Positions 1-10,646 of a DNA stretch of 37,342 nt are shown here, one piece after another. The notes below the pieces were generated by a model that had not been told where the DNA came from, did no database searches, and was given only the letters and a program-made list of their open reading frames with translations. Made by a program: the position numbers and the translations under genes. This DNA comes from Physocladia obscura (lineage: Eukaryota > Chytridiomycota > Chytridiomycetes > Chytridiales > Chytriomycetaceae), in assembly GCA_027596945.1 (NCBI GenBank), contig JADGJH010000015.1:1-37342 (forward strand). Reading direction: 5' to 3'. Numbering within the stretch: position 1 is the first letter of the stretch; the number at the start of each line of letters is the position of its first letter.

Positions 1-48
1 AACCCTAACCCTAACCCTAACCTAACCCCACCCTAACCCTAACCCTAT
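1..48. repeat. Telomeric repeat array (CCCTAA)n
   Basis: The window opens with near-perfect tandem CCCTAA units, with two slightly variant units (CCTAA and a CCCCACCCTAA step). On the opposite strand this is TTAGGG, the usual fungal and animal telomere repeat. The C-rich strand at the 5' end is the orientation expected for a left chromosome end. The array is short, so the assembly probably holds only its inner edge. Confidence 0.9.
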
Positions 49-236
49 CTCTAGTCCTGATCCTATCCTACCTATTCTGCTCTGCCCTACCTTACCTTCC
101 TTCTAGCCCTAATTCGTAACCCTAACCCTGACCCTTAGTTTAATCTTATTCTTAACCTTTACCCTAACTTTACTCTTAATTCTATTCCTACCTCTTAATC
201 TTGGTCTTAGCCCTAGCCCCAGCTCTAACATCCTAA
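49..236. repeat. Degenerate telomere-like subtelomeric DNA
   Basis: About 190 bp of C/T-rich sequence follows the clean telomere repeats, made of drifted CCCTAA-like words (CCTAACCCTGACCC, TTACCCTAAC, TTAGCCCTAGCCCC) separated by a few bases. The pattern looks like old telomeric repeats that have accumulated substitutions and indels, a common telomere-to-subtelomere transition. The reading frames through it are open only because the sequence is low in complexity. Confidence 0.7.
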
Positions 237-451
237 ATTTTTGCAAGAAGAGCACTAGCGAGCAGGCAAGCTTGGTTAAACAATTGTACTCCAGTCCAAT
301 CAGGGTGCAATTCCTTGAATTTGTTGTCAATAGTATTGTGTTCCAATGTAAAAATATAGTTGATCAATGCTAGGCCAAAACCTATTTTAGCTTTAGTTTT
401 TTTTGGTTCATGTGTGTTCATTGACTGACATGCCAAATGTTCATTTTGAAA

Positions 452-1137
452 GCAAGAGTTTCATCAATAGCAAATAGACACACTTAGTGTCAAAGTCTAT
501 AATGGCACTGCCTTCACTGACAGTGTCCCTGTGGACCCAGGAGTCATTCAAGAAATGGTCGACATGATTTCTGTAGACATGGTTACTGCCAAGAATCTGC
601 AAGGAAGGATTGACAGTCTGGAAGCCAACAGTTTCAGTTACAGAAAAGTCAAGGTGGTCAAAGAGGTCAAGCAGAAGGAACTGGATCCATGCAGCAACAA
701 ATAGATTGACTAGTGCGGTGAGCACAAAGGATGTGGGTGTGCATGTGAGGAGCCTGTTGGCATCGAGGTCAGGCAAAGGCAAGGCAACATGGGTGTTGGC
801 TACAAGGTGTGTGTTGCAGCCAAAGGGTTCACTTGTGCTGCTTGCTGATCAGGTTGTTGTTTCAACTGCAGAAGGGCTTGATGCTCGGTGCATTAGTAGG
901 TTGCAGCTTGCACTTGGGAATCTCCAGCAGCAGCACTTGGTTGTGCACTGCCATGTACAGTAACGCAAACACTACTGCCAGCTTCAGCCACTAACCTATT
1001 GTCACACTAAGCAGTGCAAACAGTCATGCAAACTCCACCTAAAACAGTGTGTTGAAGTTGCTGAAGCCCATGTGCCAGTTCTGAAGTGCAGTGACTTGCT
1101 GCTGGTTGAAATTAATGCCCTGTGCACTTGTAAGGTA
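452..1137 (+). pseudogene. Decayed cysteine-rich ORF (unknown, probably element-derived)
   Basis: One plus-strand frame reads as protein from about 459 to 960, interrupted only by isolated TAG or TGA codons. It starts with a segment containing QIDTLSVKVYNGTAF, passes a basic stretch (KVKVVKEVKQKEL), then turns Cys-rich: CGEHKGCGCAC, KVCVAAKGFTCAAC and SGCCFNCRRA. A second frame carries on from about 960 with CHTKQCKQSCKLHLKQC and ends at TGTAAG followed by GTATGAG, a plausible splice donor. Stops sit where Gln (CAG/CAA) or Arg (CGA) would fit. The Cys clusters suggest a zinc-binding region, perhaps of a mobile-element protein, but I do not recognise the family. The gene is clearly not functional. 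Confidence 0.4.
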
Positions 1138-1429
1138 TGAGTATTGCTGCAATGGAGGCTCGCAATGAAACCCTTGATGTCAAGAATTCCCAGAAGATGT
1201 CCCAATTTGTGAAAAAATCAAAGTATAGCTTTTTTATTTGAATTCAATTCAAATCCAAATCAAAAAGAGGCTCACATCTTAATTTGATTTGAGTAATATG
1301 GACACAGGCAAAAAATACAGTTTAATGCTTACATTGAGATTCACGAAAGGTACAAAGTATATTAAAATCCTTCAGGCATTTATTAACAGTTTCATGACAG
1401 GAGCCCATGATCTTCATTTCACAATTGTG

Positions 1430-2011
1430 TTAACCAATTAAATTGTTCCTTATGTTGTTTTTAATGGGAGTAACAAAGTTCCAAAGCCTAGAATGTTTGC
1501 AATATCTTTTGTCTGCAACAATAGTTTCCCCATGTTCAAGAACTGGTACTAAAAATTTGTGTGCCATGACAATATCAGGATTGGAATCACAAGGTCTTAA
1601 TAAAAAAACATAAACAATTTTTGAAGTTCCAAATGCAGTTGCCACTTGGTATCAAAGGCCAGCATGTTTGAATTTGTGACTAAAATTGGATCTATGAATT
1701 GGATATTGTTCTGGAATCCAGCAATCTACTCTGTCAACATAACAAGATGGATTCATTGATTCCCAGTTTTCTTTCTGGGGTTCAAAATCAATCTATTTTG
1801 TATTACTGACAAAAAAATTTTGATTTAAAAAACTTACCACATTAAGTCCTGCAGCCAATTCCAGAACAACATTGACCCATTTTGACCATGTTTTCTCATT
1901 GATATGAAAAAATGCTGCTCCACATTCATTTTTAGGTATACCTTCAAGTAGTACATGAACATCAACAGATGGATCCTTCTCAGTGATGAATTGATGTTGA
2001 TCTGAAGCAAT
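1430..2011 (-). mobile_element. Relic of a PIF/Harbinger-like DDE transposase
   Basis: On the minus strand, 1750 down to 1430 reads as the catalytic core of a DDE_Tnp_4-type endonuclease: VDRVDCWIPEQYPIHR with the first Asp, then SHKFKHAGL*YQVATAFGTS, RPCDSNPDIVMA with the second Asp, and HGETIVADKRY with the third acidic residue, followed by FVTPIKN. The order and spacing match the family. The single stop within this core is TGA where the family usually has Arg, as expected from CGA to TGA. An upstream in-frame block (about 2011 to 1838, containing HINEKTWSKWVNVVLEL) ends at a GTAAGT donor-like site. No terminal inverted repeats were found by eye. The copy is dead; family assignment rests on motif recognition. 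Confidence 0.6.
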
Positions 2012-2426
2012 TCAGTCCAACTATCTTCACAGCTTAAAGCCAAAATGACTGTTAAAATTTCAATGCCATTTGGTTGATCCTTCTCCTATTGCCTTTAATC
2101 CAATCAGAGGAGAAGCAATGGCAAACCAGGTTGTGTGTTCCATATTTTGTTGCAAATCAAAATGAAATTTTCTCAACCCATGATTTCCAAAATGAAAAAA
2201 AAGACCAATTTTCTGAGTCTAATAACTTATGATCCAGATCAACTGCGCCATTGATTCTTTTTCTGTAGCCATTCTAAAAAGCATACTATTTATTTTTGTT
2301 CATAACTCAAGAAAATTAATTAAAAAAAAAAAAAAAAAGGAGTATGTGCTTCTGGCAACTTGGATATGGGTAGGATGGAATGAAATACAAAATTTATTAA
2401 GTTATTAGAGTAGATTTGTTTTCTAG

Positions 2427-2591
2427 TTTTCAAGAAATCACAAAATGGGTCGATTCTCAACAAAAAATTAGATCAAAATGGGACCATTGATGTACAAAAT
2501 GCACTCAAAACAAGGTATGATTCGTGGAAGCAGGTCTGTTCAGATCAAACAGATCCAATTCCGACTGTTATTTGTGACTATGATGGATCAG
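2427..2591 (+). other. Orphan exon-like open stretch
   Basis: A frame of about 54 codons is open between a TTTTCTAG acceptor-like site and a GGTAAG donor-like site, with a protein-like composition (includes GTIDVQNALKTRYDSWKQV and TDPIPTVICDYDG). It has no ATG and no recognisable partner exon within a few hundred bases on either side. It lies at the edge of the CpG-depleted island but has several CpGs itself. It may be a fragment of a lost host gene or chance. I do not recognise a family. Confidence 0.2.
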
Positions 2592-3347
2592 GTAAGATTC
2601 TCAGTCTTGGACATATAATCTCCAAACAGTACAAACCATATCTATATAAAATAAAACGAGCACCATTTTAATGTTCGAAAAATGGATTTTTATCTATTCA
2701 GAGGATGGATGAGTAGAGAGTTGCTGATATTTGAAACTGTATAATTTAACAACGTTCAATAATTTATAGAGTGGAGCTACTGCGATCGTGTACCAATAAT
2801 ATAATCTTCTCCTTGAATTGTTGTATGATAAAGGCGGCTGATCAAGCATTGACAAATTGGAACACAATTCATTTAATTGATTTCCGTATGTTTTATACAG
2901 CTGGTAAAATATGCGAATCCAAGTTTATTTCTTTGAATTTATAGGCAATGAAGGTTCGTGCAACACAGATGGCGCCCAGGCGCGCGCAAATCTTGTTTTC
3001 GTCCAATGCGGTACCCAATGGGCTGGTTTGATACCGTTGCGGTAACGTTTCGAATGAACCCAATATTTTTGTTCAGGTGTCATTTCCGATTCTCTGGGCA
3101 TACTATCGGCAAGATCCTTTGGGTGATAAAGTTTGTTTTTTTGTTTTTTTTCTTGTCAGGTGTGTTGCCAGATTTTCAACTTTACGCACCAGCGCCTTCA
3201 GCGAAACGCCAGACTTTACGATCGTTTCGACGACATTATCCACAGCTCTTAGACGCAAACGGTGTCGGTATTTTTGGTTCTGCGTTAGTGTAAAACGGCG
3301 CTTCCTATATTTATTGGTTTAAAAAGCTGCGAGATGAAGCAAATTAT
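2592..3347. other. Intergenic DNA upstream of the ER Hsp70 gene
   Basis: About 750 bp without a supportable gene. The open frames here, including one of about 110 codons at 2958-3293, lack an ATG start and show no protein-family resemblance. CpG frequency is back to normal (for example GCGCGC near 2980). Two CCAAT words lie at about 3002 and 3014 and could belong to the promoter of the gene at 3455. Confidence 0.4.
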
Positions 3348-3374
3348 TGAGCGGTCACCAGACTAGACCGCTCA
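3348..3374. promoter_or_regulatory. Perfect 9-bp dyad upstream of the ER Hsp70 gene
   Basis: TGAGCGGTC, a 9-nt spacer, then GACCGCTCA form a perfect inverted repeat about 80 bp before the ATG at 3455. The CGG/CCG half-sites resemble binding sites of fungal zinc-cluster dimers, and the position suits an upstream activating element or a 5'UTR hairpin. No function is shown by sequence alone. Confidence 0.4.
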
Positions 3375-3454
3375 TAGACACGAGCGATGCAAACATGGCG
3401 GCTTTTTCGATGAAAGAACAGTGTTTTTAAAGTTTCTGACAAAAGAAAAAGAAA

Positions 3455-6400
3455 ATGCAAATCAGGACAGTTTGTGCTTTGTTGCTGGCAATCGGAGTCA
3501 ATCTTGCCAGGTTCGGTTCAGCATCGGTAAGTAGACGGTTAAAACGGACTATTTAGCAAATACTCGGCGTGATTAATTTTGTTTGCTAATGCTTGTGCTT
3601 GTGCTGGGTAGGTTATTGGTATTGACCTTGGCGCTGACTGGCTCAAAGTGTCCATTGTCAAAGCCGGCGTTCCGCTGGACATTGTTCTCAACCGCGAGTC
3701 CAAGCGAAAGACTGATGCAATCGTTACCGTCAGAGACAATATTCGCTACTTTGGCAGTGAAGCTGCCGGTCTGGTTTGTCCTTTTTTGTTCGCGTTCGTC
3801 AAAATTTGACACGTTTGATTTCCATATATTCTATTCTTTTTCCAGAGCACGCGTTATCCCGAAACCACTTATCCATTTATCAAAAGTCTTATTGGCGTAC
3901 AGTATAATGATCCTATTGCAGCCGAGTACCGCTCCATATACTCCAATAATATGATCCCCGATGATGTCAGAAGCACATGCGCATTTTCTATCACCAAAGA
4001 TGGTTCCATCTACACCGTCGAGGAAATCCTCGGAATGCAGTTAGCTCATGCAAAAAAGCAAGCTGAAATTAGTGGTGGTGAAAGCGTCAGCGGGGCTGTC
4101 ATCACGGTAAATGCGAAAATTCAAGTTCTAAAATGTTCAGGCTTCATAGTAAATTACAAAAAGGTCCCACCGTACCTGACTCATCATGAACGACAAGCAA
4201 TTTTAGATGCCGCCGAAATCGCTGGCTTGCGTGTTTTGCAATTGATGAACGACGGAACAGCAAGTACTCATTCTGTTTTTCACTCTCGATTAAAAAACTA
4301 TTGACAAAAAAAACAACACTTGTTTTTGAAACAGTCGCTTTAAACTATGGCATGGGAAATGCGGTTTCTGAGCTCGAATACCATCTTTTTTTCGACATGG
4401 GTGCAGGCTCGACTGTCGCAACGCTCGCAAAATTCACCACAGGAAAAGTCAAAAAAAACACTATAACAAGTATCGAAATTGTTGCAGTTGGATATGATAA
4501 AACTCTCGGCGGTAAAGCAATCGATATCAAACTTCAAAAGCACCTCGCGAAAGTGTTTATGCAAGATGTAGGCGCGCGGGCGCGCGAACCCATCACTTCA
4601 AATGCTCGTAGCATGACACGGCTGCTGAAAGAAGCTAATCGCGTCAAGCAAATTTTGAGCGCAAATACCGAGACAATTGCTAGTATCGAAGGTGTTCATG
4701 AAGAGATTGATTTTAAAGTCAAAGTTACACGTGCTGATTTGGAGAAACTTATTGGGGACGATTATTTCGAGAAATTGTTGGTTCCAATCAAGACTGTTTT
4801 AAAAGAAGCTGATTTGCCTTTGGTAACACTGTTTTTTAACCTTCTCTCCTAATTTCTTGTTCTTCGTGCAGAGCAAATTGAACTCTCTTGTACTTGTCGG
4901 TGGTGCTGTTCGAATTCCAGCTGTTCAAACATCTCTCAAAAAGCTTGTTGGAGAGTAAGTTTTGTTATTTTAATGTAGAAAAATTAAACTTCACGATGAA
5001 TTTTATAGCGACAAAATCGCTCAAAAATTAAACGGTGACGAAGCAAATGTTCTCGGTGCTGGTTTTCGCGCCGCGGGTATCTCAAAGCAATTCAAAGTTC
5101 GCGAATTCAAAATCAAAGATACTCCGCGATACCCGATCGAAATCACTTACAACCTTCAAGAGAGTGCCTCATCTGTCGCGACCACAACTTTGTTCCCCAC
5201 AAACACGTCACTCCCGTCCAAAAAACTTATGGCATTCAAACGCAGTTCTGACTTTGAATTTACGCTGGCATACAAGGATCGTGGAAGCAGCGGTAGTGGG
5301 ACGCCGATTTTGACAGCTGCTGTTGGTGGCCTTGAAGATGCGCTGGCAGCTCGGAAAGAAAATTACGAAAGCGTGAAAGTCCAGGCGCAAATTGATCTTG
5401 GAGATAGTGGAGTTGTCGTAGTTGATCATGCACTTGCAACTTTTGAGATGAAGGCTGCGGTATCATCAGGTAGTATTGCTGAGAGCGTTTTGAACTTTTT
5501 TGGAGGTAAGAAGGAATCAAAGGAAGGAAATTCTGAATCTGAGGTATAATAATAACGCCGTTATCATCTTGCTGCTGTTCTGAGGTCAAATTTTTGCAGG
5601 ATGTTAAAGAAGATGAATCTTCTGATCAAAAGTCTTCTGAAAAGAAAACAGAAAGCACGAAAGACGACAAGAAGTCAGATAGCAAGAAATCAAATTCGAC
5701 AGAATCGGATTCAAAAAAAGTCACCACTGAAAAAGTTAAGTTGACTGTCAATATTAAGTACGAAACTCTGGCGCCATTGACGAAGCGGTTTAAAGATGAT
5801 GCAAAAAAGAGGTGCGAAAAATCAAAATAATATTTTACACATTTCTGTCTTGGACTGTTAAAATTGATTTTAACTTATAGATTCGCTATCATGGACGAAG
5901 AAGACGCTGGCCGCCGAGCACGCGAAGAAGCGATGAATAACCTCGAATCTTTCATCTATAGTTCTCAGGCCTTCCTCGAATCACCCGATCTTCCATCTGT
6001 CACAACCGAGGACCAACGAGAAAACCTAGCCAAACAAGTTGAATCTGCGCAAACATGGCTCGACGATGAGGGCTTTGATGCGGACACAGAGACGCTGAAA
6101 AACAAGTTCAAGGATCTCAAATCTATACGAGCACCAATGTACAACCGACTGTTGGAGCTCACGCGACGGCCGGAAGCAGTCGCTGCCTTAAGACAGGCGA
6201 TTATTTCGGTGACTGCGTTTGTTGAATCGATTCGCACAAACAACACGATAGAAGATCATGTGTATTTTGGAGTTTACGAAGATTCTGAGTTTGAGGCTGG
6301 ATTTACTAAAATTAAGGAAGCTGAAGCATGGATCGATGAAGTGGAGAAAAAACAGGCTGCTGTTGCGCCACACGAAACTCCTGTCTTTAAAGCCAGGGAA

Positions 6401-6661
6401 GTTGAGCTGAAGAAGGAAGAGTTGGAAACTGGAGTGGTTAAATTATTTGTGAAGCAACCGAAGAAAGTTGTGAAACCAAAAGTCACCACAACGGAGCCAG
6501 CAAAGAAAGCAACATTGTCTTCGAGCACTTCTGCATCGACAGGAGAAACTAGTACACCTGTGGATCCAGAATCAAATTTGACAGAAGAAGAAGCAGTGGA
6601 CGATAATGAAAGTTCCGAAACAGCACAAAGCGAAGAAACCATTGGACACGATGAGCTCTGA
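3455..6661 (+). CDS. LHS1: ER-lumenal Hsp70-family chaperone (Lhs1/HYOU1/GRP170 type)
   Basis: Nine exons give about 897 aa: 3455-3526, 3612-3773, 3846-4106, 4164-4263, 4335-4822, 4872-4954, 5009-5543, 5600-5811, 5881-6661. All junctions are GT...AG and the phases close. Residues 1-24 are a signal peptide. The Hsp70 ATPase domain follows, with the phosphate-1 motif VIGIDLGADWLKVSIV, then DMGAGSTVATLAKF and the adenosine motif LVLVGGAVRIPA. A Lys/Ser/Asp-rich low-complexity insert sits in the middle of the C-terminal half, as in GRP170 proteins, followed by a helical domain. The protein ends GHDEL, a fungal ER retrieval signal. Family members act as nucleotide exchange factors for Kar2/BiP and help protein import and folding in the ER. 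Length is close to yeast Lhs1 (about 880). A cytosolic Hsp110 is excluded by the signal peptide and HDEL. Confidence 0.93.
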
Positions 6662-6780
6662 ATTTCTTCACCTGGCAGTTTTATTTTATGATGATTAACG
6701 TTGAAAAAAATCAAAAGAACACACTAAGCATGTTTGATTTTTTCGGAAAAATTCGGGAGACAAAAAAAAAATTCCGAAAA

Positions 6781-8432
6781 ATGACCAACAACAATGATCC
6801 CAAGTATCAGAGTGGATTCGGTAACGAATTTGCGAGCGAAGCACTGGAAGGTGCGCTGCCCGAGGGTGAGAAAAAACTGCAATAGTTGAATATTACAGAA
6901 CCAGAACTCAGCGCAAACACATTTATGAAACTCACAAAGGCCAAAACTCGCCGCAAAACTGCCCATACGGGTTATACGCCGAACAAATTAGCGGTACGGC
7001 TTTCACGGCTCCACGCGCTGCGAATCAGCGCACGTGGTTCTATCGCATCCGCCCTTCAGTCTCACACAAGCCTTACGTTAGTGCAACCTCGCTCAAAACA
7101 TCGCGTTTTTCCGTTGATCGTGAGTTTGTTTTGCCTGACTCATTCGGACTAATGAATAACCTCACATAACTTTTGATATATTAAATAGCTACAACCCTTG
7201 TCGCAACTCCAAACCAGCTGCGCTGGTCACCGTTCTCGATCCCTGACCAACCGACCACATTTGTCCAAGGCCTCAAGACTGTTGCTGGGACAGGTGATCC
7301 TTCAATTCGCTCCGGAATCGCTGTAGTAATCTACGCGGCAAATGCGAACATGACGCGTGAGGCCTTTTACAATGCCGACGGCGACCTTCTAATAGGTTTT
7401 TGTATACCTAGCTCTTTGTCGTGTTTAATAATACCTGTAAAGTTCCGCAACTCGGTCGTCTTGAAATTTGCACGGAAATGGGTCCCATCCATGCAAAACC
7501 AACCGAAATTGTTGTAATTCCCAGAGGGTTAGTAGGATATTACAATTTTTCGAACCCTAAAAAAACAAAAAAAAACAAATAGAATCAAATTCGCTGTGAA
7601 CCTTCCTGACGGCCCATCTCGTGGATACATTCTCGAAACATTTGATCGGCACTGGGAGCTTCCCGATTTGGGGCCAATCGGCGCAAACGGTCTTGCGAAT
7701 CCACGCGACTTTCTTGCCCCCGTTGCATCGTTCGAAGATATTGATACAGGAAAGCCGTTTACGATTTTCGCAAAGTACCAAGACAAAATGTTCGAACTTG
7801 AGCAAGGGCATTCGCCGTTTGATGTCGTTGCCTGGCACGGAAATTATTATCCATACAAATACGATTTGGGCAAGTTTAACGCTGTCAACACGGTTACTTT
7901 TGATCACCCGGTATAAAATAATATCTTTCAACAATGCGCAAAACATCGAAAAAAGAAACTATTACTAATTTTCAAAACTTTCTTTCAGGATCCATCAATC
8001 TTTACAGTTTTGACGGTAAAGTCCGCGAACCCTGGAGTTGCACTAGCAGATTTTGTCATATTTCCACCCCGCTGGATGGTCGCTGAGAACACCTTCCGAC
8101 CGCCATGGTTTCACCGCAACTGCATGTCTGAATTTATGGGACTCATTAGTGGCGGTTATGACGCGAAAGCCGAAGGTTTCGTTCCTGGGGGTGCATCCTT
8201 ACATAGTGCATTCAGCGCACATGGTCCCGATACAACGACATTTATTAACGCGAGCAAAGAAGTGCTAAAACCAGTCAAGTTGAGGCCGGATGGACTCGCG
8301 TTCATGTTTGAAACAAGTTTGATGATGCACGTGAGCAAATGGGCATTGGAAGATTGTGGAACAGACTTACAGAAAGAGTATTATTCTGTATGGCAGGGAA
8401 TGCCTAAGCGATTCAATCAAAACAAAAAATAA
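6781..8432 (+). CDS. hmgA: Homogentisate 1,2-dioxygenase
   Basis: Six exons (6781-6865, 6940-7119, 7189-7395, 7443-7527, 7583-7910, 7989-8432) give 442 aa, the usual family length. The start is the ATG opening [17 protein letters not shown]; an in-frame ATG at 6730 would add a basic leader not seen in the family. Family blocks run in order: [63 protein letters not shown], and the iron site in [13 protein letters not shown] (His and Glu six residues apart) plus FSAHGPD (second His). The enzyme opens the ring of homogentisate to maleylacetoacetate with O2 in tyrosine and phenylalanine catabolism, in the cytosol. No other pathway gene is adjacent. It is convergent with the gene at 8514, with about 80 bp between the stops. 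Confidence 0.95.
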
Positions 8433-8513
8433 AATTGAAAATTAAAATGTATTGAATACTGTATTTGGAGAAAAATGAACACGTCAATAAAGAACAATGA
8501 TAAAAAGACTAAT

Positions 8514-10405
8514 TCAAATATCTTGTCTTCCCAGTCTTCCATAGCACAAGTCTCTGACACGGCTGCGATAATCATCATATCCATGATACGATCCACACAC
8601 CCTGCGGTGTCCTGTAAACGCTGACCGTCCATGCAAAACCCGCCAATTATCCACAATCACAGCAAATCCAGGCTCAAGCTGAATCCAAAACTCGAACTCA
8701 GGGTCCCTCAAAATCGCTACCCACGCTTTCAACGCGGCGTAAAACTCCAGAACATCGTTTTCACGGCCAACAGCACGTGAATTAAGTACAGAACGATCGT
8801 CATTATTGAATCGAACTTGATATAGTTGGTTTGTAATGGGATCAATATTTAAGATGGGATGTGCACGGGGACTTGGCGCCATCACAACTTTAGGGTCACC
8901 AGCTGAATGAGTGGGAACTCTGAAGCGGGTAAGAACGTCGTAAAGATGAGGGTGTGTTTGTTGAAGGTGTTCGGCGGCTGCAAAACCGTCTACATATAAA
9001 GATTTTCCGCCAACGCCGGTGAATTCAGTTATGTGAAAAAGTTGGAGACTGCACGAAAAGTTTAGTACTTGGGGTTTTATGAAAATATGGTTATCGTATT
9101 TACCCAATCGGATCTGTAAAATAAGTTGTATCAGTGTGTGCTTGTAAAGCTAGACCGGTATAAGCAGTATCTGCATGCGCATTATCAGCCGTGAAGTCCC
9201 AAAAAGTTCCGTAATGGCTTTCTCGAATGAATGAAATTCTACGAGCCAGCGCTTCCGTTTCTTCAGGTGTTGTTGGAACTCCCTTTACAAAAGCAATGCC
9301 AAATTCATCAATTAAATTAAGCCAGTTTCTCAAACCATCATCGCCTGCCATTATACTTTTGTATTCCACAATTGGAAGATTCTTTTTGATGTGCTTTGAT
9401 TTCCAGGTAGTGTATTTTCTGATAATTATAGATTGTGTCGGCAAGAATCATATATAAAGAAAAAAAAAAATTATAACAAAACCTGTTCAAATTGTCTGAA
9501 CCTTCAGTGACTTTTGGCTTGTAAGAGTTTGCATTGAGCCAGTCAAAATCCAAAACAGTTTCATGATTTTCTTCACCAACAACTGCATCAAAGGTAACAG
9601 CTTAGAAAAAATAAAAAGGCAAAAAATTCACTCACAAGAAACGGCAACAGATTTCCCGTGATTAATTATTTTTACAGTCGAAATTTTAATATCGAGAGGA
9701 ATCTAACAGAGTAACATGCTTTAGTAATCAAGACAATTTTAAAAGTTCAATGAACAAACATTAAATGTGTCCACCAGGCGCTGTTTAGTTGCTTGGTGAA
9801 AACATATTGGACATCTGCAATGATCACGAAGCCATATTGCATCGCTGCAATTTTGCAAATTAAACACAACATGGAAACAATGAAAAGGAGCATTTAAAAT
9901 CAACGCACAAAGAAGAACGAGCATTTTCCGAAAAGTTTATGGTGAGCATATTGCTATTTGGAGATATGACAACTTTGGGAACTGAGGAAAACGGCAAAGA
10001 AGACTTGGAAAGGTTAGGAGTACGGGAAGTTGGTATGGGATGAAGAATACGAGAATGCGGATTCTCGGTAGAATCGGTATGATGTGCCTGGCAGCGACTG
10101 AGTGATGAAGAAAAAGCACGCTCAGCTTGGATTTGGAATGCTTTTGCTTCGCTGGCCACACCAGCGCCTCCGATTCTTGCTGTATTTCCAACTCCGTTAC
10201 CATTTTCAATGCTCGTACTGTCGAATCCATTATTTGCTCCGTTATTGATTCTGTACGAACTGTTGTTAATACATCGCGAAACGGACGCTGCAACGCAAGA
10301 TCCGATGGTACTCGCAATCCGTCCATTGCACTGTTTGGTTACCGCCAGTTTCATTGCGACTGAATCTTGTACGCTTCTTGCTCTCAAGTTTGCAGTTCTG
10401 ATCAT
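8514..10405 (-). CDS. Trimethyllysine dioxygenase-like Fe(II)/2-oxoglutarate enzyme
   Basis: Minus-strand exons: 10405-9909, 9844-9760, 9702-9636, 9600-9483, 9418-9104, 9048-8514; phases close at 538 aa. After a long N-terminal extension comes the small N-terminal domain with FDAIWLRDHCRCPICFH, the Cys-containing motif shared by trimethyllysine and gamma-butyrobetaine dioxygenases. The TauD-type core has the iron motif HTDTTYFTDP and the second His in VDNWRVLHGRSAFTGHRR. The ending VCGSYHGYDDYRSR fits trimethyllysine dioxygenase, the first step of carnitine synthesis, better than the butyrobetaine enzyme. The chosen start (MIRTANLRARSVQDS) gives an Arg-rich, mitochondrial-type leader. An ATG 28 codons upstream opens with a more acidic stretch and was not chosen. 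The extension of about 130 residues is unusual, so the true start could be further inside. Confidence 0.85.
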
Positions 10406-10646
10406 TCTGACGTGGTTTGCGGTACGATTTTCACGTTTTGAATTTGTACAATTTTTTTCCTCATGGCTTTCTTTGTCTCCATACTTCAAAAAATAAAATA
10501 AATCAAATGGCTGGCAACCAACATTGAATTTGCAATATTTTCAAAAAATATTGATGATACACGCCTCCTTTTTTTTATTTTGTTTTCTACTCTTTTCTCT
10601 CCAACTGCTTTCCCCTTCACTTTTTTTCCTTTCAAACAAGAAAATA
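10406..10646. promoter_or_regulatory. Divergent promoter region with polypyrimidine tract
   Basis: About 240 bp separate the start of the minus-strand dioxygenase gene from the start of the plus-strand TANGO2-like gene. It contains a long plus-strand C/T tract at about 10560-10633 just before the TANGO2-like ATG, typical of fungal core promoters. The two genes probably share this region. Confidence 0.5.

Larger units (their letters stand above)
440..2300. other. CpG-depleted island 1 (subtelomeric transposon graveyard)
   Basis: By eye I count only about eight CpG dinucleotides in roughly 1.86 kb, although C and G are not rare and TpG and CpA are abundant. Neighbouring gene DNA (for example 3.4-8.4 kb) has CpG at normal density. 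The island holds a Cys-rich relic on the plus strand and a DDE transposase relic on the minus strand, both broken by stops of the kind C-to-T change makes (TGA from CGA, TAG from CAG). I infer past cytosine methylation with deamination, or a RIP-like process. Parts not covered by relics (about 1138-1429 and 2012-2300) show no feature I can name apart from a poly-A run near 2322-2337 at the distal edge. Confidence 0.7.

Noticed and set aside
452..960. Possible TAG/TGA codon reassignment, since stops in the relic sit at Gln and Arg positions
   Set aside because: Normal genes in the window end in TAA, TAG or TGA and have none internally; C-to-T decay in a CpG-poor island explains the stops better.
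2958..3293. Open frame of about 111 codons upstream of the ER Hsp70 gene
   Set aside because: It has no ATG at its start (it begins at GTG), overlaps another open frame, and shows no family likeness or splice partner.
5260..5589. Long antisense frames inside the ER Hsp70 gene
   Set aside because: They are shadows of exon 7 with Gln-rich text and no independent support.
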